From Aphelocoma coerulescens (Eukaryota > Chordata > Aves > Passeriformes > Corvidae), in assembly GCF_041296385.1 (NCBI RefSeq), contig NC_091014.1:7167578-7231577 (forward strand): 64,000 nt of DNA. The letters are read 5' to 3'. The translations under genes and the position numbers were made by a program. Below, one piece after another: positions 1 through 15,975 of this stretch (position 1 is its first letter; each line of letters starts with the position of its first letter). The notes under the pieces were generated by a model. That model ran no database searches. It worked only from the letters and a program-made list of their open reading frames with translations, and was not told where the DNA came from.

Positions 1-1660
<1,660 letters not shown>

Positions 1661-3164
1661 TAATTATGTGAGTCTAACAAACACGTGTGCCCTGGGACTG
1701 CTGTTTCAGGAAGGTTTTACCGTAGGAGAGATGCTCCAAAGCCTCCCCATGTAATTGGTTTTAATGAGGACTCTGCAATCAGGGCAGTTACAATGGGAGT
1801 TTTGCACGTGTGATGTGGGCAACAGCCATTAACACCCAAGATGTTACATTAAGGCAGAAAACTCATCTCAGCTGGGGTGTGTTTACTGCTGTAAAGTATT
1901 TTGCAGGTTTGCTGTGCTATATTTCCTTTCACTTCATAATAAATGGTAGCAATGGTGGGGGAAAGTTGAATGATTTCCCATCATTTGGAGCAGTGTTTTT
2001 GGAGACACTATTAACAGCAAGGGTTCTTCTAAGGACCATTGTGTGCCAGGGTGATATTTAGATAATTATCCTTTCAGCTGCACCATATTGTCACATCTAA
2101 ACCTCTCAGCGTTTCAGGTAAAAAAACCCTAAACATGGTTGTTTTATTGTTTTCTTCCAGTATTGTAAACTGTCGTTAAAACAAGCAGAAAGGCTTGGAT
2201 TTGATAGCACTTTACTATTTTAAATAATTAGCAGAAGATACTAGAAAAATATACAAATTTCAGGAGAAAACTGTGGGTTCAGTTCCTGAGCTGGTTAATT
2301 CTGCCAAACTTTACTGCCAGAAATTAAGAATTCAGTGACTGAAATAATACCTCTGGTTGTATTTTGGAGGGGTGCTGCAAACAGGAGTTTCCTTGGATGT
2401 TGATTGAGAGCTTGTATTTTCCCCCTGGAAAAAGACTGAAATTTGGCTACAGGTTACAAGCCTTATATAAGCCTTATAAAAAGGCCTAGTGAACATTAAG
2501 GGAGTCAGAAGGCAGGAAGAATGGAATTTTTTTCCATTTTTACTTCTTAAATACAAGTCTTTATTAAATGTATTCTTAATTTACTTTTATATAATCTAAT
2601 ATTAAACTACATGTTTGCAATTTTTGACTGCTCTTGGCAAAGTTATTGTACTGGTAATGTCATCTCACTGTTATGCCTTCAGACAGATGAAAAACCATGG
2701 TTTTGAGAGATACTCTTTATTTGATTGTTGTCTTCTCCAAAATCAGTGCTGATGTGAATGCTGTGTGGTGTAAAATAATAAATGACAGGCTTATCCCCAA
2801 ATGCAGTGGGGCAAAATAGAGCCTGTTACTGGTGTAACCACCAGCACCAGAGTTCTCCAAAGTGCAGCAGTGCCCAAGGCAGGCAGCCATGGCTTTCTTC
2901 TGTGACAACCTCAATGCAGTCATTTCCTCCTGCCTATCTTTGACTCCAGATGTGAATCTTTGAGCTGTGTGTGGGCCATTTCCATAGGATTGCAAGCTTT
3001 TCCACACCTTACTGCTGCAAGGGATGTGCCTCAGTCCTGTACACCTCCTACAGGAGGGAGCATCCTATGATCTTCAACAGATAGGGCAATAACAGAAAGT
3101 AGCAAAATTTTTACGTATTGGTTTGGCACATGAGTAAGACAAAACCTTAAATCCACTGAAAGAA

Positions 3165-3206
3165 AATATACACTGATATCCTCAAATAATATACACTGAT
3201 ATCCTC
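3165..3206. repeat. 19 bp direct repeat, two copies
   Basis: The sequence AATATACACTGATATCCTC occurs at 3165-3183 and again at 3188-3206, separated by four bases (offset 23 bp). The copies look identical, so this is a recent small tandem duplication inside a CAMK1D intron. Confidence 0.85.
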
Positions 3207-4743
3207 CTTGGTGTTGTGCAGTCCAGTCCAGACAGTCCAAATAATGGGTTTCCTGTAAGGAGGCACTGGTTAGGCTTCCATCTCCTGCAGTCTCCACACA
3301 CTGCCCTCAGTTCCTGTTCATTTCCTGTCCTTATGCTGAAGCACATAGAAATATTCTCATATTTATTAGAGCTCCATAGAATTCCAGTATAGAAATGTTG
3401 TATTTTAACATGACCAGCTTGCTCCCAAATTCAGTTTTTAGGAAATAACTTCAGGCTTCTTTCTGCCACCAACATTTTCGGAGTGACGTCCAAGACCTCT
3501 TAATTCAGCTATTCCATTGTACAAGCTCTTAGTATTCTTGTCTTTATAATCCAAAGCAGGTTATACCTCTCACTTTTTTTAAAAAATCCTATTTTAAAGT
3601 TCCTGTAGTAAAATATGGGATCTGGTGATTGGGAAGTAAATTCATGTACAAATTACTTTCAGAGTCTATGTAAGGCCATGCTGAATTTAGATCAAACCAA
3701 CCTTCTCCATGGTATTTTGTAGCTCCTTTTCTTTTCCTTTTGTTTGCAGGCTTTTGTCAGTACCATATCAGTTGTCAAAATGACTCATAAAATACAGAAT
3801 ATGAGGAACACCTGTTGTGAATTTCTGTTAGCAAAAACATACCATGATGAGAAAAACAGGGATAGAATAATGATCTCAAAATATCAAAATAAGTAAGATT
3901 CAAAATGAAACTCTGGGAAAGGATCCACTCTACAAAAATACAAACCATGAAACATCCATAACAATTATTTATTGTAATTATGTGTTTATTCAGATATCAA
4001 AATAGTACTTGCTGTAGTTGGTAAAAGCAGGTCTGGGCTCCAAGTCTCTAATCTAAGTAATGCAACAGCAGATTAGAAGAGATGGCAGCAGGTGATGTCC
4101 AGGGAATTCCAGGATGAACAGGACTGAAAGGCTCAAGCAGCTCCACTTGGTACAGAGCCACCTTGTTAATGCTTTTTGGATTAACCAGCTTGAGGAAACA
4201 GAATTCTTCTTAACGAGTTTGAGTGTGGGTTTCTTGGCTTTACTAAATGGAAGTGGGAACCTGAGGTGAGTTAGCAGAAGTTGTTAGGAAATAACTGCTT
4301 TTCCCCCTAATTCCAAGTCTACCAACCCCTCAGCAGATCAGAAGGGCATTAGTAAAAATCAGGAGTGACTCCAGCCTAGGGCGGAACATGGCGTAAAACT
4401 GTAGTCCCTAAAGCAGTGTCAGCACTATAAAGTCAGTTAAAGCACTGGACTTGCAAGGTATCATGAGAAAGAAATATAAATGGTACAACTGCATATTTAT
4501 TTTTAGGAACCAAATCGTTTCCCTTTTTACCACAGCCCAGCTGGCCCACAGCTGTGGCTGTGGCTTGTAGATCCTCTCATGGCCATTGTGTCCCATGTTC
4601 ACACATGTCCCATGCACAAAGCCATCACTTGATGCTGGGGCTGGGGAGCCAGGAAATGTTTTACCTTCCTGAATGGGGACATCGCCCTCCAGCACTTCTT
4701 CATTCCCCCTGTCCCCAGAGCAGCTGGAGAAGGGAAGATGGAT

Positions 4744-4763
4744 GCTGCTGCTGCTGCTGCTGC
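4744..4763. repeat. CTG trinucleotide microsatellite
   Basis: About six to seven uninterrupted CTG/GCT units lie in a CAMK1D intron. They create poly-Leu, poly-Cys, poly-Ala or poly-Gln runs in several overlapping frames, none of which looks like a gene. Confidence 0.9.
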
Positions 4764-5815
4764 ACAGCAATTTCTCCTCTGCATGAATCCAAGCTTGGAT
4801 GTGTCCCAGGGAGCCTGAGGGTGTTGTGTGGCCGCAGCTGCTCCTCACCATTTCCTGGAGCACACAGCAGGCTGCGTGTCAGCATTTGTACCAGCTCTGG
4901 GCAAAAGACTCCACCAAGGCTGTTTGGAAACGTTGGGTACCCATCACTTTTGTGGGTGAACACCCCAAGGTCCAGGGCCCCTTGCCACCAGGCTGAGTGC
5001 TGCAGCTGTGGACCCTTTCATGAGCCCAAATGTTAAGCAGGGGAAGAGGTGGGCTCTCACAGCACCCAGCAAGAGCTTTGTTGTGTAGCAGCAGCAGCAC
5101 ATTCAAAACACGTGGATGCAGGACTGTCTGGAGCAGATGGAGGTTAGTTGGTCTCTCCAATCCTCCTGACTCTGGTATGAAAAGTTACAGGGCTTTGTGA
5201 AGTGATCCTTGTTTTCTCTTGCCATAAACAAGTTGCTGTGCTTAGTGCTATAGCACATTTTTCCTTCAGCATTTTTTCCTAATCAGCTCTAGCTAAAACA
5301 TCCTTGCTGCAAGTTTGTTAACTGTAAAGGCATTTCCTCTCTCAAAACAGTTTGTTTCCAGTGGAGAAGATACAAAAATTCTCTAACACCTCCTGTTTTC
5401 CTTTTCCTTTTTCCAAATACTGTATGAAATTTTTCATTACACTGCCTGGATTTGCCATATTTACTTGTTTTCATTTCAATCCTTCTGTTTTACTGCTCTG
5501 AAGTGATAATATGTCAGGTACTTCTCACAATTAAGGGCTGAGCCTTAGGTCTTATTTGAGGTGCCAGAGAACAAGTTTGTTACCCCAGAAAAGGTGCTCA
5601 AAGCTCAGGATGTCAATTTCTTCTACTTGTTGCCATACAGAAGTCTGGAGAGGATATCCACGTAGGTTTTAAGGACAACTCTTTAGGCTTAGGTGAACCA
5701 AATGATATTTGTGTATGGTGTGACTAAGGATTGTATTAAATGCAATGCATGGGTCAACAGGTATTGTTACTGCATTCACACATTCAAAACTCACTGTGTT
5801 TGTTCTCCCTTCTAG

Positions 5816-6013
<198 letters not shown>

Positions 6014-9000
6014 TGAGATTTTACAGATATTTGTTAGATTTTAGCAGTTGCCTGTGCTCTGCCTTGTGTCCTCTTCCCCTTTGGGGTGCAGTCCTACATG
6101 CTAGCTCTGGGTTTGTGGGATTCACTTTCATGTTTTCAGTCCTTCACAGAATGAGTGGTCTCAAAAACACTGCCTGTAGCTACACCGGGGCACGTGAAGA
6201 ATAGCCTCAAATCTATTGCTTCTGCAAGCACCTAGGAAATGAAGAAGCTTTACCTAATGGAATGTATTGTTTTAATCATAAAGATAATATTTGCCAGATT
6301 CCTCTGATAAAAGTAAAATTAAAGAGTTGCATTTATTTTCAGACATGTTCAGCAATCCTCTGCTACAGCCACATTAAATTACTGACTCAGGCGTCAGAAT
6401 GCAAAAGCTCTTTAGATCCTTGGGCCTTCCTGGACAGTATCAAATTGTTTTCTGTCATTTATTCTTTGCTCTTTTATCCATTTGGTAGTGATTATACAGG
6501 GCTACCTATTAGCAGTATGTTTACCAGCAGCCTTTAAAAACAGTTAAAGAAGCTGAAAGTGAGCATGAAATGGCAGGTGGTGATGAGGTCTGTTTGAGCA
6601 AACACTGTTTAAAAGGCTCCCTTTGTGCACGAGACATCCAGCAAGCCTGTGCCTCCTGCCATACCAAGATCATCAGCTGAGGTGAGAAAATTAAACTCCA
6701 GAGTATCTATGAAATCCATGAAACTGACAGTGTATAGATTTGTCTCAGATCTTTCCATCAGGAAAGACTGGGTGTTTTCCAGCTGTCAGAAGCTCTTTTT
6801 ACTTTGCAGCTGCTACCTCACCTGTTTTCATAGTTCTGATGATACCATAGTACGGGAACTCAGGTTATGTGATTATGACACAGTGATACAGATCTGTTCC
6901 AGGTACTTTTTTCTGGGCATTATCTTCACACTGCACAGACACACTCTATCCCAATAAAATCAGGAAAAGGAACAGATTTCTGTGCTTTCCCATCATGAAG
7001 CCATCAGCCCCTCATTGTTTTATTTTAAGACATGGGTCAGGATGCCATCTGAGTAGCAGTCTCGTGTAATCACACCAAACTGGAAATCTTCTTCCAGAGC
7101 AGCAGCAAGAATTTAGCTGAGACAGCAATTTTAATAACTTTTGCTGTCAGCTCTTCTGTCCTTAACAAACGTGTTTTATTTTGCTCTGGAATGGGCACTG
7201 ACTAGAACGAGTCTCAAGACACAGGAAAGCTTAGATGATGTTTGCTGAAGTGCTGATGAAAATGAGGGAGTGACTCTGTTTGGTCACTGAGTGATCTCAT
7301 GTGGCCTCTCAGCGTTCCTATTTACATGGGAAAACTTGCTGTTTTGGAGAGGGAGCTCTCAGAGCCTGTGACAGGAGCTGTAGTGCTTTGAGAGATGTTT
7401 AAGAGCTCTCATTACCCGTGGTCTGGGCTCTGATAGCTGCACAAGTGCCTCCAGGCTTGTTGTTACCTTGCTGAACCGAGGATTTACTCGTCCAGGTTCA
7501 AGAGGTCACAGCCACTTATTTCTGAAGTGCTGACAGGACTTTTCCCCTCCTTCACAAAGAAAACATCCTTAAGTATTTGTTCTATCTTTTTTCTTTAATA
7601 CTATTTTTCTGTGCAGAATGCAGCTCCTCTTTAGTTCTGTACTTTTTTTTTTAAACATAATAGGTTGCTCAGAGAACGTTTTCCAAGCACAGAACATTTT
7701 TCTTGCCGGTCACTTTGGTGATGCCCACAAACTGTCCTCCTTGAGTGTTAACACCTGATGATGTGGCTTCTGCACAGGTGGCCTGCAATTTGCCCACATT
7801 CAAAGGCTTTCATGCCTTCCAGTGTCACTCCAACTTGCAGCACCTGCCAACTGCCCTCAAATCAATGGAAGACTCTTCCTCCTAATGGCACAGCATGAAT
7901 AAAAGTCCTCAGCTGAGCTGGGGTAGACAAATGCCACAGTCCCGACCCATGAACTGCCCTGTCTGCCACCTCTTTTTGTGTTTTGCTTTTTCTTTCCCAC
8001 ATATTTTACCTAGGGTCAGTAACACTCAGGGATCCGTCACTTAAAATTAATTTCCCTCTTTTCTTCAGAGATACGTGGAACACTCGATTTTTTAAGATTT
8101 TATTAGAATTGATTATTTTTGTCAGTTTAACTGCTTTGCTTTTAAATTCCTGGTAGAGAATTAGGCACATATCACATGTCAAAGGCACCCAGGGCTCTGT
8201 TAAGAAGTCATTGGCTACTATTTATACTTCACCTCCAGAAATGGGTCCAGTCAGATCCCGCTATGCAAAGTGCTGGACAAGCTTCTGATTTGGAAGCAAA
8301 CCTGATTTTAACTCATGTCTGCTGCCCAAGTATTTGCAAGTATGTAACCCCCCCGCCCCCCATCATTTCTCATTTCCCTGATCAGGATACACATTCAGCT
8401 CCTTTTCTTTCAGTTTTTATCTCAGCTTTTCTCATTTTTGTCTACAAAGAACAGTAGTATCCAAGACACTAAATCCCTGTTTGTGGTTAGGAAATTTATT
8501 GAATAAGGAAGGGTGTAATTATAGTTAAATTCCTTAACGAATATCAGTTTTCTTTCTGAAAATCAAAGTATTACTTTTCAAATCAGACTATATCTAAAAT
8601 GTGTGTGACCAGTAGTACATTAACACTTTAGCTTTTAAAGCTCTGCCTTACAGATTAAATTACTGTCAACAGTTCTGAGTTCTTATTTTTTCAGTTTTGT
8701 CAGAGATTTTGGCGCTGTGATGAAAAGCTGATGGTTAAGATAATTTAACCCAATTATGTGAGCCACTCTTGTTAAGAGTCCAATCTAAATGCTTGCTTAC
8801 TGAAAAGAGGATCTGACAATACAACCTCTTCTAAGAAGGTCTTGCATTTTCTTATCTGCTTGCCAGTCTTATCCCCATTTCGCATGGAAAGAGTCTGGGT
8901 GATGAGCTGGGACTAGATACCCAACTTTTAGATAGCACCTGAATTGGGAGAGGTGGGGCAGCTTGTATGGCTCATTTCATTGCAAATTAGGTGTGAGGAC

Positions 9001-11739
9001 TGACCTGCAGGGGTCTTACCCCATTGTCTAATGTGGAGAAGAAGTGATGTTTTCAAAACCCTGAGTGACTGTGTGATTATGGGCAAGATCCCAATAAACC
9101 ATTAGTGATTTATAATTTTGAACATCATAGATTTGGTCTGGTCAGATTTTGACCTTACCTACTAACTCAATTTTGATGGGGGAGCTGTTCAAACCTGCCT
9201 GAAAATGAGCCATCACTGAGGTGTGTGAAGCTGGGCACCCACAAGGAGAAGACCCCAGTCACTCAGCAAATTCTTCTAAAGAGATTTTGGATGTTTGGGA
9301 ATTGGGTCTCACTCAGTGACTTTCCATGAGAGGTGGTCCCTCAAAAGCTCTGGTTACTTCTGCAGATGGAACTCAGACTTTCAAGACACTTGAAAAGTTT
9401 GAAAAAAAATGTTGGAAAACCTGTCTGAGGCAATCTGATCTCCTTTTGCATAAACACTGAATTATGAGCTGTGTTTGTGGCTTACTAATATCTTAATCCT
9501 ACTGAGATTTAAAATTCTTGCTCTGAGTCCCAATCCAGCTTCAAGTAAAATTTTCTTATACTTTCCTGTTGTACAGATTGGGCTGGATCCTGGATATGTG
9601 GTTGGTCCCTGTATACCCCACCTCACTCACTGTTTTCGTTTTGTGTATTGCTTATATGAAAGGTCATTTCACAACTTTCATGTCTGCTCTGCCAGAAATC
9701 CAGTAGCAGTTTCAGATCTCACAAAGCCATGTGTTCCTCTTAGCCCTGTGCAAGACCACAGCATCTAAGTAAGCAATAGATTTCCATGTTGAATTTTGAC
9801 CTATTTGGTATCCTTTGAGTCAAAGGTTAGAAAATATTCAAAAAGCCTTCGGAATATCCTTATTAGCAATAAGATACCTCAGGAGCCTTTAGGCAGTATC
9901 ATGAGCAGTCAAGTAAAAATAAAGCATGAGAATCACTCTGAACAGGGTTTGCTCAGGCAGAAGCACATGACAGGGCAATTTCTCAGCTCTGTTGCCATAT
10001 CCTGACACAGAGTCGTGTTACCCTCTGTAAAACATAAACTGCCAGTGGCAGTTAAATTTGACCAGTGGCAGATATCTAAATCTGACTCAGCAACATGAAA
10101 TAAGAACAACAGGAGCACAAGAAGCCAACAATACTGCACTGAAACCCTGCTCTCCTTTGGAAACAGCCTCAAACTTCGAAGTCTTGGCCAAGCAGAACAA
10201 GATGAACACTGGAGGAATGTGTGAAAAAATGGGAAGAAGTGGTTTTCACCCCAGGAGTCAGTGGAAGAAGGACTCTGGTCTTGTGGTGAAGCTGCTTCAT
10301 GTGCTGCCTGTTTGCACTGTGAGGAGGGTACTTTGTAGGTTTTCACTTCAGGAGAGGGGCTGGGTTGGCCCGTTGTGTGCAGTAAAGGCTGTTACAAGGA
10401 ACAGACACCCTCATGACTTGTACAGTGTGATCAACAGGCTTAAAGTAGCAGAGCAATCCCCATCACCTGAGCTCTTTGCAAGAACATGGATTGCAGTTTT
10501 TGGCATCCAGCAGCTGCATTTTTAGGGAGCTTATTAGCATAGCTGTGCTCTCTGAGGGCAATGGCATGGTGTTCTGAAAGGGTTCCAAAGGTTCTGGTCT
10601 GTACCTTTTCTTAAACCCTCCATTTGAAACTAGCCTTTGTTTTTTCTCTTAGTAAAAGCAAAACATAACCAAAAAAAAGCTAACTGTAAGACAGCAGGAT
10701 CACCTGGCCTGGGAAGCACATCTTCATGTACCTGCAGGTGGAAGGAGGCTCTAGGTTTGTTACCCCACCTCATATACAGCACTGTAGCAATGCAGATCCA
10801 GCCTGAAACACCTTCCTGGATGTGAAGGAAGGGTCCAGGTTTGCTCCATTGATTTCCCTGTCTGGATGACCATTGTATATGATTTGAGCCCAGAGTGATT
10901 CCCTGGGGGTATGTGACAGTGGAAGCCTTTGCTCAGCTGACGTCTCCCCAGTGCCAGAAATGGGAGATTTGCCTTTCCCCTTCTCTTTTCTGCTGTTTTG
11001 TCTCCCCAGCCGTCTGTGTCGATTCTTTAATGCAGTTAGCTCCTGGATGTTTTTGTTGTGTCTCCTGCTTTTGCCTCTTGGCACTGAACTGCCATCATTC
11101 CTGAGAGCTCCTCTGACTTGTTTTTCAGCTCATTAAATATTTCCGTCTTTTCCGTGTATCAGACAGATGATGCTGAGCTATGTCCTCCTGTTCCTGCTGC
11201 ATGTCTGCTCATTGGAAAAAAAATCAAAAGCAGCCATTTGGCCTTAAAAGAAGTATTTAAACCTCCTGTCTTTCTTCATTAATGTTTACCAAAGGAGAGG
11301 TAATAGCCTCACATTTGCTTTGGGCTTGATCCTATATTGGTCTTACCTATTTCAGAGCTGCTATCTACAGAAACAGCTATCAGTGCTTTTCACTCATTTA
11401 AAACAGAAAGAAATGCCCCAGCACAGCTTTGATGTTTTAAGAGGGAAAATCTTCATATAGTTCACATCCCCTCATCTCAGAATTGTTTTCTCTTATGGTA
11501 ATGTGGCATATCTGTATAATGTCAGGAGCTCACTTGTGCTCAGCAGCTATTTGCATAATATTTTCTTTGGGAGCTATGAGAGGTATAATGTTTACTAGTT
11601 TTGTAAAGTATGTAAACAGGCACAGACAGTCAAAGGTAGAAGAGAAGTGAATAAAATATTGGGAATTTGGAAGGACTTGAAAGTTGGAAGACATCTGAGC
11701 ACATAAAGACAGGAGAATATTAAGTCCCTTCTTCCTCAT

Positions 11740-11779
11740 ATTTTGTCCCAAAATTCAGTTACAAGGGATGGGACAAAAT
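11740..11779. repeat. 11 bp inverted repeat
   Basis: ATTTTGTCCCA at 11740-11750 is the exact reverse complement of TGGGACAAAAT at 11769-11779, with an 18 bp spacer. It could fold into a small hairpin. No function is implied. Confidence 0.7.
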
Positions 11780-11799
11780 AGGAAACTGTCTCATTTCTT

Positions 11800-11844
11800 A
11801 TGCAGTGGTCCCAATTTCCAGTTCACATGCAGTGGTCCCAATTT
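11800..11844. repeat. 18 bp direct repeat, two copies
   Basis: ATGCAGTGGTCCCAATTT occurs at 11800-11817 and again at 11827-11844 (offset 27 bp). It is a small local duplication in a CAMK1D intron, just downstream of the inverted repeat at 11740-11779. Confidence 0.85.
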
Positions 11845-13320
11845 GCTGAATGACTTGAAAATTGGGGTAGTATTTAACCTGTGCTGCAGATTGGGGCTTA
11901 TCCCAGTCTTCAAGAGTCTTCTTCATCTGGCTGCCAGCTATAATTTTACCCACATTCCCCTGTATTTTCTTCATTTTTGCAACATGTCCCTAGTGAAATT
12001 TGACCCTTTCCATCACTGCTGTGCATGTGGAAATGCAACCTGGATGCCCTCCCCTGCCTCGTGCACTGTCTTCCTTCAGTCCTCCTTATGAGCCTTCATG
12101 TCAAAGCACCGGAAAGTCTTCTCTGATTCTCATTATTTCTTCTTGTTCCATACCTTGCTGGCAGGTTTGACCTTGGTTTTGTTGGCTTGTCTGGCTTAAG
12201 AAGATAATTCTTAGAAAAGACCAGTACACCAGTGCATAAATGTGGGGCTCAAGTTTTAAAACATCTCTGTACTTCACAATTTTTTTTTTGCTGTTCTTCA
12301 ACTAACTAACTGCTTTGGTATTGGTGAGACTCCTAGCAGAGGAAGGTGTGACTCCCAAGAAACATTTTTGTTGGGACTTGCTGCTTCATGACTTTTTTCC
12401 AGCCCTTGAACTCCAGATTACTCAAAGGAAATACTGTGCTTTTTAAAACCCAGATTGGCAAGTCTGCTTTAGGAATGCCACAATCAGTGATTTCTTGCAT
12501 TATTGTGGACATTTTGCTTTGAAAAAGGCAAAAGCTTCTTTACATGAAAAAGATTAGGGTCTCAGGGTTTTAAAATTTAGGTTTAAGCATTTGCACTGCA
12601 AGGTCCCAACAGGGAAAACATATACTCCAGGATTCCAAACAAAAAATACACCTTTTTAAGTCTCAGTAGTGTAAGACAGTAAAGCAAATCCATGAAGAGT
12701 TTCAATAAATGCCCAGGCTCTTGCTTCTAGCAAAATTCTGACTATGGTGGCTGAAAACTATAGAGGCAGGAGGCTTAGTTCCTTTGTGCATGTCCAATTC
12801 CTGTTGCTTTTCATTTCTCCCTCTGGAGGTGTCTGTGTTCCCAGAGGCAGAAGGACTAATGACTCCCTCTGACTCCGACATCCAGCAGGCTTTGGAAGGC
12901 AGCTGCTGGAAGAAATGGTGAATGCTCTCCTTCCTTTCCTGCAGATGTAGCTTATCTCCTCCTTGACTCACTGCCCTTTCTGAGCTGCCTCTGGAACTCC
13001 CTGGTCTGGCAGCACGACGCGGCGGAGCCACAATGCTGTCAGGGAGAATGTGCATCTCTGCACCCGTGCAGAGCTTGGCCTCATTTTCCTCCTAAAGAGG
13101 GAGGTGATGGCCCTCTGCCTCTCATGCATTTTTCTGTGCTTTGTTTTGTTTTCTGTGCCCGGAGACAAAAAAAATGGTGAATTTTCTCCACTTTAGGAGT
13201 CATCCTTTTTTGTGAGAATATGACCTTCAGAAAACCCCGACATTTGCAAATGCAAGGGCTGCATGTGGAGAGCAAAACAAGGTCTTGGGGTGCTTCAAGT
13301 TTCAGGGTCCTGCCTTTTGA

Positions 13321-13452
<132 letters not shown>

Positions 13453-15921
13453 TGAGTACCTCTTGAGTTTCCAGTGCTGGCACCTTTGGGACCTGCAGCT
13501 TGCTCTCCCACCATGGAGTTACCTGCTTTGCCTGTGGCAAAATAGCTAATTTCTGCCACTTGTGACATGGGGTAACCCTGGACACCTCCCAGCTGCAAAA
13601 AGGCTGAAATTTGAGCAAAAGTGGTAGGAAATGAACCAGTACCCTTCAGCTGCCAAAATCCTTGCTCCCACCAGAACTACACTGTGTGCATTAGTGTGGG
13701 CTTTTCCAGGCTGTGCCATTATTGAAGTTACTGTGTCCCCTGTTCAGATTGGCTTTGAGGAGAAACAAATCTGGCTGTGTCCACAGAGCTGCCACAGAAA
13801 CAAATGTCTTTTCCTGACAGCATTACCAGTGCTTTATTTTTTTTTACTTTTCCCTTTTACACAACTTTCACAGTTATACAAGACTGAAGGAAAAAGCAGC
13901 TCCAATGAGGCACAGCATTAAAGCATTCCTACTTTGTTCCCTTTTTCCTTATGCAGACATTTCATGGCTTGTCAACATGAATAACTTTTTGATGGTGCAG
14001 TAGAACTATTTTTGCCAGGACATACCTCATTGCTGTGCTATCCACTCTGTGCAATGTTCATTCTTTATATTTGCATTACATTTGCATAAGTTACATGCTA
14101 CCCAAAAGAAGGAGGTTTTATATACAATAGTATAGGAAGGCGTTATTTATTGCATGTGTGTTTATTTATTTAAACCAAAATCCTGCCTGAAAACATTAGT
14201 TTTATGACTGACTTTCTAATCTACATGAATATTTGAAAACTTGTTGAGTACAAAACTTACATGGGAATGGATTTCTTTTGGACCAGCCATCAATAGCAGG
14301 ATGCAAAAAGCTTTTGCTAAACAAAGCAAAAATCAACAGTGCTGATTCTGACTTTGTTTCAAAGCCCAGCGGGACCTACTACAGCAGTGAGGAAGAGGAC
14401 AGACATGCCAAAGTACCTCAGAGGCTGCTTCACAAATCATTCCCTAGTGCTCTTTTAGATGAGGAGGGTGTATGCTGACTCAAAGTTACCATTTTTCACA
14501 GGCAAACCTGATCATGGAAGTCCTAGGGGTTGGGATTTTTGACATTGTCATTCTTTGCCAGCCATGGCAGGACACAGTTGGAGTCTTTTCTGATGCTCTT
14601 TTAGCACTTTGCTGACTACCAGCTTCAGAGAGTGGGAGAAATAGGATGCAGGTGGGAGATAGCACTACTCTGCCTCATCTCCAGGCTCAGCTCCTGCCTG
14701 GGTTCAGTTTATTGCCAAATATCCACCGTGAAAATGTGTGTCCATCTGGCAGCCCATGGGAGGGCTGTGAACTGTTGCATCTGGCTTCCTGGAGAGAAAC
14801 CTGGCTCTGCTTTCCTCCAGGTTGTCAGTCCCATGTGTCAGTGGCTCATGCACCAAAGGCCTTTTGTGGCTGGAAGACCTGATTATTTCACTTGTTGCTT
14901 TCACGGGTCTTGCTAAGGAATAGGGGTGAGGCAGTGCTAAGCAATGTGTCCTCCACACCCAGTTTATGAACGCTTCTTCAACAGGTGGAAGATTTTAATC
15001 TCCTCTGTAATCCTTTCCCCTTCCTAAGCAAGGCTGCTCTTTCTGCATGTTTCCTGCTCTGTTTTCCAAATCAGCATGGGATCAGCTTGTCGAGCAAGGC
15101 ATGCACACTCCTCAAATTTAAATTCCCTATTTGCTATACAGGGAATTCCCAACCCAGAAGGCTTAAATCATCTCAGTAAGAATGAGCCTCTATGAATCCC
15201 TGTTTGCAGGACAAGGAAACCTTTTCAGGGTTTCTGTGCTTCAGGTAATAAGGTCTTGACTTGTATTTTGTACAGCTCAAATGAACAGCAATAACCATTG
15301 CTGTAGAAGGAGCCTGTTAATGTCTTTGCCAGACTGTTACAGCTTGGGTGGGATTGGGTCTGAGACCAAACCACCTCTTTCAATGTGTAAGCCACATCCT
15401 TCAGCTCGTGTAGCAGTCAGCAGCACTCCAGGGCTCCCTTTGCTTAGCCCCCCACAGCCCCTGGCATCAGGGGTCCTGTGCACTTCAGCTTCTTCAGGGG
15501 CATTGGGCACCTCAACCCAGCCTGGGTGGATGCAAGCAGCCATTTCACCAGGGTGTGCTGTTCAGTTGCCTAAACTTGCATGTTCATTGCCTTGCTGGGG
15601 GGTCCAGGGCAGCCACATGGATCTGGCAGATGTAACTCATTGCAGAGACATTCCTTCTGGAGAGGCAGATGGATCCAAGCTGGAGACCATGGACCATGTC
15701 AAATTGCACCAGATGCCCATGCTGAGGTGGCTGGATCCCACCCTGCTGCCTGCTCAGAGCCCTGCTTTCACAGTGTGGATTCATGTGCTGTGTGGTACAT
15801 TTACATCACTCTCCAGCCTCCCTTGACTCCATCTCTGCTGAGTGCAATGTGATCTTAGAAACCCAGCCCACATCTCATGTGTCATAGTCTTGGTCTGGAT
15901 CTCATCCTTGCTTCCAGGAAT

Positions 15922-15975
15922 AGCCAGGAGTTGCAGATGTGGTCTCATAGCCAGAAGCTGCAGATGTGGTCTCTT
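15922..15975. repeat. 27 bp tandem duplication
   Basis: Two adjoining 27 bp units, 15922-15948 and 15949-15975, share AGCCAG..G.TGCAGATGTGG and TCTC, with about four mismatches. It is a simple head-to-tail duplication inside a CAMK1D intron. Confidence 0.85.

Noticed and set aside
4554..5036. 160-codon open frame with a run of cysteines
   Set aside because: The cysteine run is the CTG microsatellite read in one frame. Overlapping frames give Ala or Gln runs.
9061..9110. Weak MIR-like string (CTGTGTGATTATGGGCAAGA)
   Set aside because: Only one short block matches and the flanks do not follow the SINE order, unlike the better candidate at 37605.
11800..11844. CRISPR-like direct repeats
   Set aside because: There are only two copies with a 9 bp gap, in a vertebrate intron. 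Nothing resembles a CRISPR array.
15281..15826. 181-codon open frame inside a CAMK1D intron
   Set aside because: No domain, signal or family resemblance. The composition looks like translated non-coding DNA, and shadow frames of similar quality occur on both strands.
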